Assembly (NCBI GenBank): GCA_031266295.1
Contig: JAISBH010000223.1
Coordinates: 1-6,126, forward strand
DNA length: 6,126 bases
Reading direction: 5' to 3'
DNA from: Oscillospiraceae bacterium
GTDB taxonomy: Bacteria > Bacillota > Clostridia > Christensenellales > Aristaeellaceae
Below the pieces are notes generated by a model that was not told the DNA's origin, made no database searches, and worked only from the letters and a program-made list of their open reading frames with translations. The translations under genes and the position numbers were made by a program. Positions 1-5,748 of the stretch are shown piece after piece (the first letter of the stretch is position 1; every line of letters begins with the position of its first letter).

Positions 1-46
1 CTAGTCGTAGCATTTCATTCTCACCCCTTTCCTCTATTATAACATT

Positions 47-92
47 AGAGCCACAAAACTTCAATAGCTTTGTGGCTCTTTCTTGCTCTTTT
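47..92 (+). terminator. Rho-independent terminator of a + strand gene to the left
   Basis: A perfect 11-bp inverted repeat (AGAGCCACAAA at 47-57, TTTGTGGCTCT at 69-79) encloses an 11-nt loop and is followed by a T-rich tract reaching position 92. On the opposite strand no comparable T-run follows the stem, so it mainly ends rightward transcription. No gene for it is visible in the first 46 bases, so the terminated gene lies outside the window. It also bounds the intergenic repeat block that follows. Confidence 0.8.
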
Positions 93-112
93 ACTCGACT
101 TTTTCAGTGGCC

Positions 113-208
113 TCCCCCCGATGGGGGGACACGGAGTTTACGGGACTCTGTCCCGGTACCCTGCGAAGGGCTATCCGCCCTTTCGAATCCTGACCAGGCT
201 TCGCCTGG
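113..208. repeat. Block of four consecutive GC-rich stem-loops
   Basis: Four short perfect hairpins follow each other: TCCCCCC/GGGGGGA (113-119/123-129, loop 3), CGGGAC/GTCCCG (141-146/150-155, loop 3), AAGGGC/GCCCTT (166-171/177-182, loop 5) and CCAGGC/GCCTGG (194-199/203-208, loop 3). None is followed by a T-run. The open frames here read through the hairpins, lack a ribosome binding site and look non-coding. From memory, stacked hairpins of this style are scattered between genes in many gut Clostridia, so this is probably one copy of a dispersed intergenic repeat. That has not been checked. Confidence 0.55.
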
Positions 209-230
209 ACCATCGTGATACACATTCCAC

Positions 231-328
231 CGGCTTCGGACTGCCGGTTTTACCTGGATAGTCTATTTCGTAACGCAATCGGCTTCGACCAACCGGTTGT
301 GCTTCGACAGTCTGTTCCGGAACGCAAC
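231..328. repeat. Degenerate tandem repeat, 49-bp period, two units
   Basis: Units 231-279 and 280-328 align without gaps at 36 of 49 positions. Shared blocks are CGGCTTCG at the start, CCGGTT in the middle, AGTCT, and AACGCAA at the end. The second unit contains the perfect palindrome GTTCCGGAAC (314-323), which the first unit has lost. Similar words continue to about 370 but out of register, so any third unit is decayed. I see no coding role. Confidence 0.6.
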
Positions 329-372
329 CCGTCACACCGTTGCTTGCGAACCGCATCGTAACCGACAACCCT

Positions 373-425
373 CATCGCCCCCCTAGGGGGAGATGCCGCC
401 GCAGCGGCAGAGGGGGCGTTCCCCC
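373..425. repeat. Three stem-loops directly downstream of the noc-like gene
   Basis: Three hairpins are packed in 53 bp: CATC..CCCCC-TA-GGGGG..GATG (373-395), GCCGC/GCGGC with a 4-nt loop (395-399/404-408), and GGGGG/CCCCC with a 4-nt loop (412-416/421-425). The last begins only a few bases after the TGA of the leftward noc-like gene. It could slow polymerase or protect the mRNA 3' end, but there is no T-run, so it is not a typical intrinsic terminator. With 113-328 it forms the rest of the gene-free stretch, probably the other edge of the same intergenic element. Confidence 0.5.
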
Positions 426-428
426 CCG

Positions 429-1457
429 TCACAATATCTTCGGCAGCGACACGGTCAGCACCAGCCGGCTGTCCGATTCGGCGGATTCTACGGACGGCGA
501 CAACCCCGACCTGCGCATCTGATCCACTATGTCGTTGATAGCGTTGACATACGGCCTGTGATCGCGTACAATGGCGGTGACACAGCGATGGTAGGTGGGG
601 CCTTCTATGGTCATATTCTCTACCAAGGACTCGGCGTCGCGCAGCGTCAGCTGTTTTTCGACGATCCGACGCGCTGCCGTTTGCTGCATATTCTCCTCAT
701 TCAGGCGCAACAGCACTCGCGCGTAGCGTTCGTTCAAGTCCAGATCGCGGATGAGCCGCCGCGTCTCCGGCGGGATCTTGAGTAGCCGCAGTTTGTTGGA
801 CAGGCTGATCGTGCTCGTGCCCAGCCGAGCGGCTATCTCTTGCAGCGATAGACCCGTCTCACTCCTGACGGCATCGATGGTCTCCGCTTCCTCAAGATAG
901 TGCAGCGGCACGCGCTGTATATTCTCGGCCAAGGCGAGCATGTCGCGGTCAACGTCGCCCGCTGGGAGCACGATCGCGTCGATATTGTCCCATCCCAGTT
1001 TTTCACATGCGCGCAACCGGCGTTCACCCGCTATCAATTCGTATCGGTTGCCCGGCGCGGTGCGTACGGTGATCGGCTGCAGCAGCCCCAGCGCGCGGAT
1101 CGACTCCGCCAGCTCGTCCAGTTTGCGTTCGTCGATAGCAGATCGCGTCTCGCGTGGGCCGTACTGGATCAGTCGGATGGGCAGCCAGCGCATCTGACGG
1201 CGCGCAGCGGTGTCGTCGGCTTCATGACGAGTGAGCGTCTGCGGCTCGTTGGATGGATTGGCGTGATTGCGTGGCCTGTTCGATCGGGCGGGGCGGTCAT
1301 TATCGGTGTTGTCAGGCATGACCGTGCCCGTGTCACGGCAGCGCGAGACCAGCGAAGCCGTCGCGCGAGGTATAACCACTGGCGCGTCTAAGCGCGTCTG
1401 CGCGTCAAGACTTCGCCTAGCCTCACCAACAGCCCTAAACCGCCGCAGACCCATCAT
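429..1457 (-). CDS. noc: Noc/ParB-family nucleoid-occlusion protein (Spo0J-like CTPase clamp)
   Basis: A 342-residue protein of the ParB/Noc family: DNA-binding CTPase clamps that load at specific sites and either segregate the chromosome (ParB) or keep the division septum off the nucleoid (Noc). The ParB N-terminal domain spans about residues 90-185, with the CTP-binding motif GERRLRA (144-150) and the ENIQR motif (178-182). A helix-turn-helix follows at about 202-230. The words NKLRLLKIP (221-229) and the C-terminal end (VNAINDIV... to LTVSLPKIL) fit clostridial Noc-like proteins better than classical ParB. The first 90 residues are an Arg- and Asp-rich, poorly conserved extension, so the protein is longer than the roughly 280 residues usual for Noc. 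I chose ATG at 1457 because GGGAG lies 10 nt upstream and a promoter precedes it; Met47 (1319) has no ribosome binding site. No parA/soj partner is in the window. Noc versus ParB2 is not settled. Confidence 0.85.
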   Translation of the reverse strand: MMGLRRFRAVGEARRSLDAQTRLDAPVVIPRATASLVSRCRDTGTVMPDNTDNDRPARSNRPRNHANPSNEPQTLTRHEADDTAARRQMRWLPIRLIQYGPRETRSAIDERKLDELAESIRALGLLQPITVRTAPGNRYELIAGERRLRACEKLGWDNIDAIVLPAGDVDRDMLALAENIQRVPLHYLEEAETIDAVRSETGLSLQEIAARLGTSTISLSNKLRLLKIPPETRRLIRDLDLNERYARVLLRLNEENMQQTAARRIVEKQLTLRDAESLVENMTIEGPTYHRCVTAIVRDHRPYVNAINDIVDQMRRSGLSPSVESAESDSRLVLTVSLPKIL

Positions 1458-1484
1458 TGACAGCCATCTCCCGCCCTATGTAAT
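1457..1484 (+). promoter_or_regulatory. Sigma-A-type promoter for the 40-aa membrane-protein gene
   Basis: The -35 box TTGACA (1457-1462, perfect consensus) and -10 box TGTAAT (1479-1484, 5 of 6) are 16 bp apart and point right, with transcription expected to start near 1491. The -35 box touches the start codon of the leftward noc-like gene. The next good ribosome binding site on this strand is GGAGG at 1554-1558, in front of the small gene at 1565. Confidence 0.55.
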
Positions 1485-1485
1485 T

Positions 1486-1514
1486 ATGATAACGTCCATA
1501 CTCTATATATGCAA
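1486..1514 (-). promoter_or_regulatory. Promoter of the noc-like gene
   Basis: Read leftward, TTGCAT (1514-1509) and TATCAT (1491-1486, 5 of 6 to TATAAT) are separated by 17 bp. Transcription would begin near 1479, giving a leader of about 22 nt that contains GGGAG (1472-1468) before the ATG at 1457. The -35 box is a weak match. This -10 box lies 1 bp from the -10 box of the opposite promoter, so both cannot be occupied at once. Confidence 0.5.
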
Positions 1515-1564
1515 AGGAACCATGTAGTTAGAACGATTATCAAATAAAAAACTGGAGGCAAGCT

Positions 1565-1687
1565 ATGGCGCATCGGGATTCAACCAAAAAAAGAGCGACC
1601 AGCAAGCAGGTCACCGCGCGCGTACTGGCTGGATTTATGGTCGGGATAATGTTCCTGGCGATATTAACGTCGTTTTTGGTCAGGTAA
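1565..1687 (+). CDS. Small single-pass membrane protein, 40 aa
   Basis: A 40-residue open frame with a very good ribosome binding site (GGAGG at 1554-1558, 6 nt before ATG) and a consensus promoter upstream. Residues 1-19 are hydrophilic and basic (R4, K8, K9, R10, K14, R19). Residues 20-39 form one uninterrupted hydrophobic segment, and the protein ends with Arg40. This predicts an N-in, C-out single-span protein with almost no outer part. I cannot name the family; the layout (basic N-terminus plus one helix) resembles small stress or division-associated membrane peptides of Bacillota such as Prli42 or DUF4044 proteins, but no clear signature is seen. It is divergent from the noc-like gene and convergent with the phosphatase gene, sharing the last 8 bp with it. 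A leftward terminator lies inside its frame, which constrains codons 8-17. No + strand terminator is visible after its stop. Confidence 0.65.
   Translation: MAHRDSTKKRATSKQVTARVLAGFMVGIMFLAILTSFLVR
1586..1615 (-). terminator. Intrinsic terminator of the - strand operon, inside the small + gene
   Basis: Read leftward, GGTGACC (1615-1609) pairs with GGTCGCT (1600-1594), 7 bp including two G-U pairs, around an 8-nt loop. One C and seven T (1592-1586) follow. The stem ends 65 bp past the phosphatase stop codon at 1680. On the + strand the same bases encode Lys8, Lys9 and the following polar residues of the small membrane protein. Confidence 0.6.
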
Positions 1688-2183
1688 CGGACAGCATCCG
1701 CCTGAATCCTTTATCGATCAGCCGCTTGATTTGCTCGCAGCACGCGTGATATTCCACATCCGAACCCATAAACGGGTCATTGACGTCCCCGCCGCCGCTT
1801 AAACCGGCCCAAGCCGCGAGCGTCGTCACCCTGGCTCCCGACGCGAGACGCAGCGCATAATCGGCCTGCGCGCGGGTCATCGTAATGACCAGCGCGCCGC
1901 GCGCCATCTCCGGGGTCAACAACCTGGCGCGATGCCCATCCAGCGTCAAACCCTGACGCGCGGCAGCCTCAACCGCACCCTCCGACGCTGGAGAATCCGG
2001 ATTCGCCGCCAATCCCGCCGACGATACCCGTAACCGTTCGGCATGTTCCGGCGCGTGCTTACTTAGCCATGCCCGCGCCAGCGTCTCCGCCATTGGACTG
2101 CGGCATGTGTTGCCCGAACAAACGAACAACAGCGTGTATAACGGTGCACTCGCCGCTCCGCCGATCCTGCCTTGGTAATTCAT
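1680..2183 (-). CDS. ywlE: Low-molecular-weight phosphatase, protein-arginine phosphatase type (YwlE-like)
   Basis: A 167-residue cytosolic phosphatase of the LMW-PTP fold. The catalytic loop C(X)5R-S is Cys22-Ser-Gly-Asn-Thr-Cys-Arg28-Ser29, followed by PMAE. The general-acid Asp is Asp136 in DPFMGS, the form seen in YwlE (DPFGGS). Thr26 stands where tyrosine phosphatases have Ile (NICRSP); in Bacillus subtilis YwlE this Thr confers phospho-arginine specificity. The likely role is therefore removal of arginine phosphorylation, which in Bacillota is placed by the McsB kinase and marks proteins for ClpCP. No kinase gene is in the window. About 12-15 residues precede the usual start of the domain. 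The ATG at 2183 has only a weak ribosome binding site (AAGGG, 11 nt away), and I found no better in-frame start. It is the last gene of the apparent operon, 62 bp after the GMP synthetase-like gene. Tyrosine phosphatase activity remains possible. Confidence 0.85.
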   Translation of the reverse strand: MNYQGRIGGAASAPLYTLLFVCSGNTCRSPMAETLARAWLSKHAPEHAERLRVSSAGLAANPDSPASEGAVEAAARQGLTLDGHRARLLTPEMARGALVITMTRAQADYALRLASGARVTTLAAWAGLSGGGDVNDPFMGSDVEYHACCEQIKRLIDKGFRRMLSVT

Positions 2184-2202
2184 ACTCGGCTCATCCCTTG
2201 GG

Positions 2203-2242
2203 CAATCAACCCATTAACCAGTTAACCTGCTAACTCGTTACC
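2203..2242. repeat. Five tandem octamers between two operon genes
   Basis: On the + strand the 40 bp split exactly into five 8-mers: CAATCAAC, CCATTAAC, CAGTTAAC, CTGCTAAC and TCGTTACC. Read along the mRNA the consensus is GTTA(A/G)NNG. The array fills most of the 62-bp gap between the GMP synthetase-like stop and the phosphatase start, and includes the palindrome GTTAAC (2221-2226). It may have arisen by replication slippage, or be a protein or RNA binding array. Confidence 0.55.
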
Positions 2243-2245
2243 CCG

Positions 2246-3679
2246 TCATGTCATCACGCTGGGCGTCAGATCGTACATTACGCGGCCTATGCCGGGCTGG
2301 TCGCTGCGCACGCGTTCGACCACGCGCTCTAGCAAATCGTAGGGAAGACGCGCCGCCCCGGCCTTATCGCCGGTCGTCAGCGCCCTGATTATCAGCGCGT
2401 AAGACGAATCGGCTGAATCGCTCATCTGCCGTCCCAGCACCGCGTAATACTGGCGCAGCCGCTTATCCTGGCCGCCCGTCTCGATCTCCTCGCGCAGTAT
2501 AGCGTCGGCGGCGCGCAGCATCTCTACCAGAGGCTGCGTTACCTCTCCCTCTACGCGCGCGGCCAACCCTTCGATCGCGATAGGCTGCCTGTTCACAAAC
2601 GCTGCGGGCAGTCCCAGCTTCTCCCCTACCGCACAGACCTCGTCCTTGAACAGCTCCACCAGCGGCTCGACCACGCCCTTGAATCCCGGGAACCCTCCGC
2701 ACTGATGCGGCTGGCCCTTCTGCAACACCTCGGTATAATTCGTGCCTAACACCAGCGTCATCTCCGCTGCGCTCGGCCCCACCGCCTCCGCCACGGCCGC
2801 GCGAAACACTCGCCGAACGACCTCCGCCTTGGCGGCTTGATCCGTCACACCCGCCAGCGATTCGAATATCCTCTCGTGGGCGTCGACCACGATCAACTCC
2901 ACCCCAAGATTCTGGCGGCAGAATGCCTCGACGTGCTTTACGATATCGCTGCGATGAAGCCCTGTGCGCACCATAATCGGAACCAGCCGCGAACCGACCG
3001 CACGCCCGGCCAGCGCCGCGCACACCGACGAATCCGCGCCGCCGCTCAACGCCACCGCCAGCGGTGAATCCCCCGCCAGCCGCGCCAATTCCCCCGTAGC
3101 GCGGTCGATGAACGCCTCCGTCGACCACCATGCCGTGCACCTGCTGATCCTCGTGCAGAAGTTGTTCAGCAGCGTCACGCCTTCGGGATCATGCTTCTCG
3201 ATCAGGAATTGTAGCCCGTACAGCGGGCGCTCCTTGTCGCAGAACCCGACGGCCACGCCGCCAGACATGGCAATGGGCATCATGCAGTCCGGCAGCTCCA
3301 TCCGCTCGGCGCGAGAGAACCATCGGTCGCCGGGCACCACGCCGTCGAATATCATCTGCGGGTCATATGTCACATGCGCGGTGGTATTGGTCAGCGCGGC
3401 TCCCTTGCTCGCGCCGCCCAGCATCTTCGCCAGCGCAACCGACGCCGCTCCGATAGCCAGCATCGGCAATCCCAGCGAGAGTATCCGCACGTCGATAGGC
3501 GCGGCGTCTCCATCCGCGCGGCCAGCCCATATAATACCGGACGCATCCTGCTCGGCAACCGCCTCCAGCGGTGCGCCGCCGGGCAGTATCTTGCAATAGA
3601 CGCCCTGGGCGCGCAGCTTTCGCGCTATCGCGATGCTCCCATAATTATCCATATCCAGCACGAGGATCTTATCGAGCAT
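2246..3679 (-). CDS. GMP synthetase (GuaA)-like protein with inactivated glutaminase domain
   Basis: A 477-residue protein collinear with GuaA (usually 510-525 residues): class-I amidotransferase domain (about 1-180), ATP-pyrophosphatase domain (about 185-370) and GMP synthetase C-terminal dimerisation domain (about 370-470). Family words kept are WSTEAFI, SGGADSS (212-218, the P-loop), LAGVTD (275-280), VEPLVELFKDEV (337-348), GEVT and ARLPYDLLER (443-452). The amidotransferase site is destroyed: the nucleophile motif GICYGMQ aligns with AIGAASV (75-81), putting Gly77 at the Cys, and the FHPE motif reads FLIE (158-161), putting Leu159 at the His. In the synthetase part HPFPGPGLA reads QPIAIEGLA (365-373), QGT reads LGT (311-313), and the KPPxTxEWE tail is missing. 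Glutamine hydrolysis is thus unlikely and XMP is probably not the substrate, although ATP activation may persist. SD AGGAGGT lies 6 nt before the ATG and overlaps the stop of the upstream gene. Possible roles are an ammonia-dependent ligase, an adenylating enzyme for another substrate, or a regulatory pseudoenzyme. Confidence 0.8.
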   Translation of the reverse strand: MLDKILVLDMDNYGSIAIARKLRAQGVYCKILPGGAPLEAVAEQDASGIIWAGRADGDAAPIDVRILSLGLPMLAIGAASVALAKMLGGASKGAALTNTTAHVTYDPQMIFDGVVPGDRWFSRAERMELPDCMMPIAMSGGVAVGFCDKERPLYGLQFLIEKHDPEGVTLLNNFCTRISRCTAWWSTEAFIDRATGELARLAGDSPLAVALSGGADSSVCAALAGRAVGSRLVPIMVRTGLHRSDIVKHVEAFCRQNLGVELIVVDAHERIFESLAGVTDQAAKAEVVRRVFRAAVAEAVGPSAAEMTLVLGTNYTEVLQKGQPHQCGGFPGFKGVVEPLVELFKDEVCAVGEKLGLPAAFVNRQPIAIEGLAARVEGEVTQPLVEMLRAADAILREEIETGGQDKRLRQYYAVLGRQMSDSADSSYALIIRALTTGDKAGAARLPYDLLERVVERVRSDQPGIGRVMYDLTPSVMT

Positions 3680-3685
3680 GCTATT

Positions 3686-3692
3686 ACCTCCT
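3686..3692 (-). promoter_or_regulatory. Ribosome binding site overlapping the upstream stop codon
   Basis: AGGAGGT, read leftward, lies 6 nt before the ATG of the GMP synthetase-like gene and shares its first bases with the TAG stop (3693-3691) of the DUF1680-like gene. Ribosomes ending the first gene would sit on this site. This supports the start at 3679 and suggests coupled translation of the two proteins. Confidence 0.8.
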
Positions 3693-5736
3693 AGGATTCC
3701 TCATTGGTGTCCGAGTCCAGCCGACCGTGCGCCTGAGCCGATCGCGCCGAGGGAAATTGCGCTATCCTAAGCGGCGCGCTAGCGTATGGCACGAACGACA
3801 CGATCCGCGCCGGGCCGTTGGGCTTGGGTTCGCGAGGCGGTGGTTCCGGCGCGCGCCTCTTCTCGGACCAATTCTCCAGCGGGACGACGGCGGCCCTGAT
3901 GCGCGGCGGTTCGCCAGAGTGAGCGGACGGCTCCTCCGACAGCGGCGTATCCGACAGCAGCGCGTACCGCCAGTCCGACAGCGGCTTCAACCCAATCGCC
4001 TCCGCGCCGTCCATCGTGGCGGCCTCGGTAAAGTCCGCGTCTATCGGCAGCGCGTACAGCACCGGCCCGCGCTCAATCCAAGCGCCGTTCAATTCTTCCA
4101 TACGCGCGCGCATAGGCAGCGTTAGTTCGATCACGTCTCCGCCCGAGAACACCCGCTCCAACCTAAGAAATGTGCCCGGCACGCATTCAGGTCTTTCACC
4201 TGACGACAGCTTCATCACGGCCCCGCCGGCCCATCGTGGTATCCGCAAGAATAATGTGAGTCGGATAGGCTCCTTCACCGCGACGGTCATGCGTATCTCG
4301 CCATCGTACGGGTAGTTGGATTCAACGGTTATCTTAACGAGCTGGCCGCCAATCCTATCGCGCACCTCGCAAGGTATGTATGACAGCGCAGCCAGCCCGC
4401 CGCCCGGCGTACACATCCACGACGTCATTGTAAACGCACTCAAAGCGCCCATTGCCTGAGCGGTATCAGGCTCAACCGCGCGCGTCTTAACGAATAAGTA
4501 TGAATCTTCTGATAGGTTATAGCTGGATACAGGCGCGCGCACGCACTCGATCTGGTTCAGGCGCTGTGCGGCCTGACGGTACCGCCAATCCGGCGTGAAA
4601 TTGGCCATGTTCGCGCTGAACACCAGTTTCTCCAGCGCCTCCGCCGCGAACGCCACCGAAGAAAACTGGCTGACCATGCGCGTTTGAGTAATCAGCGCGC
4701 GTATCATCTCCGTGACTGCAGGGACGTATACGCCTTGGGACGGGTTGTGTCCGGCGAGGTACATATCAGCCGTGCACATGCCCAGCGCCGTACCGTGGTG
4801 CTTCACCAGTTTTTCCCAGCCTATGGTGAACGCCTGCTCATCCTTAAGCGCGCCGGTCAACGCGGCGTGAACGGCGGTCGCGCCCAAGCCCCGCGCGGCA
4901 TAATCAGCCCTGGCCGCCAGCGACAGTACCGTAAAGTAGCCGAACGCGTCGCCAGCCTCCCTTTCGGCCTTTATCTGTGCGGTCAGCTGTGAGAAAGGCA
5001 GTGAACGATACATGGGCTGAATCTGCGGGAAGCGGGTGTACCAGCCTGTCCAATCCAAGGCGATATCCGACCATCGCTTGGCGATGCTGAGCAGCTGCGG
5101 CTGGCCGGTGCGGTTATAGACGTCTAGCAGCGCCGCCATGAATTCACCAGCGTTGGCGCGTGTCTCCGGCGCGACGTCGCCAGGGCTGACCTGAGCGAGT
5201 GCCCGAGCCTGGAGGGTCAGCATTCGCAACGCAAGCTTAAGCATCTTCACGTCGCCCGTAGCGGTGAAATAGCGTATGAACGCTTGCGGAGCGGCGTACG
5301 CATCCGGCGCTAGCACGGTGGCGGCCCATTCTGGCGGCTTGCGTTCAGGCTCAAGCTCAGGCTGGTGCGTTTCACCAAAGTCCACATCGGACCTATTGCC
5401 GGAATCCTTCGCCGTCTCATGCACGGATTCCTTCCGAGCGGCGCTGGCGGCAGCCTCGATGGGTTTAAGCTGCGCCTCAATGGCAGCGGCGGCGGCCTTC
5501 ATGCACGACGCAGCCATTTCCAGCATCGCCTCATCGCCCGACACATACGCCAGCTGGATTATCGATTCTAGCGCACGCGGATGCGGGGGATTATCCATCG
5601 GCGATTCGAGGAACAGGGTGGTCTGTGCTTTAAGCTCTCTTAGCAGCCAGCCTGCCGGACGGACGGCAGTGAGCGGCAACGGCGAGAGTCGGTTTTGACG
5701 GAGCGGGGCACGATTCCATACGGCCTTTGCCGGCAT
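3691..5736 (-). CDS. DUF1680 / GH127-like protein, probable non-catalytic paralogue
   Basis: A 681-residue protein of the DUF1680 family (GH127 beta-L-arabinofuranosidase clan: alpha/alpha-barrel plus beta-sandwich). Recognisable parts are the N-terminal PLPLTAVRPAGWLLRELKAQ (19-38), HHGTALG (313-319), DMYLAGHNPSQG (324-335), WMCTPGGGLAALSYIPCEV (440-458), ESNYPYDGEIRMTV (472-485), FLRIPRWA (496-503) and RGPVLYALP (556-564). Compared with active relatives as I recall them (DExLAG..NPSQGTELC, GCCTAN), the acid/base Glu reads Met325, Glu-x-Cys reads Tyr337-Val-Pro339, and Cys-Cys reads Pro423-Asp424. All zinc-thiolate ligands therefore seem lost. The N-terminal substrate-side segment after residue 44 is also shortened, and residues 92-136 are a charged low-complexity insert. 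A Pro/Arg-rich patch (627-642) precedes the final barrel strand. No signal peptide is seen, so it is probably cytosolic. GAGGT lies 6 nt before the ATG, with a promoter about 48 bp upstream. First gene of the operon. Family is fairly sure, loss of activity likely, function unknown. Confidence 0.8.
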   Translation of the reverse strand: MPAKAVWNRAPLRQNRLSPLPLTAVRPAGWLLRELKAQTTLFLESPMDNPPHPRALESIIQLAYVSGDEAMLEMAASCMKAAAAAIEAQLKPIEAAASAARKESVHETAKDSGNRSDVDFGETHQPELEPERKPPEWAATVLAPDAYAAPQAFIRYFTATGDVKMLKLALRMLTLQARALAQVSPGDVAPETRANAGEFMAALLDVYNRTGQPQLLSIAKRWSDIALDWTGWYTRFPQIQPMYRSLPFSQLTAQIKAEREAGDAFGYFTVLSLAARADYAARGLGATAVHAALTGALKDEQAFTIGWEKLVKHHGTALGMCTADMYLAGHNPSQGVYVPAVTEMIRALITQTRMVSQFSSVAFAAEALEKLVFSANMANFTPDWRYRQAAQRLNQIECVRAPVSSYNLSEDSYLFVKTRAVEPDTAQAMGALSAFTMTSWMCTPGGGLAALSYIPCEVRDRIGGQLVKITVESNYPYDGEIRMTVAVKEPIRLTLFLRIPRWAGGAVMKLSSGERPECVPGTFLRLERVFSGGDVIELTLPMRARMEELNGAWIERGPVLYALPIDADFTEAATMDGAEAIGLKPLSDWRYALLSDTPLSEEPSAHSGEPPRIRAAVVPLENWSEKRRAPEPPPREPKPNGPARIVSFVPYASAPLRIAQFPSARSAQAHGRLDSDTNEES

Positions 5737-5748
5737 TACTATACCTCA

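Noticed and set aside
70..261. 63-codon + frame with a hydrophobic start
   Set aside because: It begins inside the terminator stem, has no ribosome binding site and passes through four hairpins; the composition comes from the repeat block.
314..323. GTTCCGGAAC as a parS or Noc-binding site
   Set aside because: The half-sites are too close: it lacks the CACGTG centre of parS and the CCCGGG centre of the Noc site.
171..432. Two - strand frames of 60-65 codons left of the noc-like gene
   Set aside because: They overlap the 49-bp repeat and hairpins, lack ribosome binding sites and resemble no protein.
900..1527. Long + strand frames of 163 and 86 codons antisense to the noc-like gene
   Set aside because: The opposite strand carries clear family motifs; these are shadows produced by high GC. 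The second ends at an ATG-TAG (1522-1527), which looks like chance.
2463..3140. 225-codon - strand frame inside the GMP synthetase-like gene
   Set aside because: Gly/Arg-rich out-of-frame shadow of the gene that carries SGGADSS and LPYDLLER.
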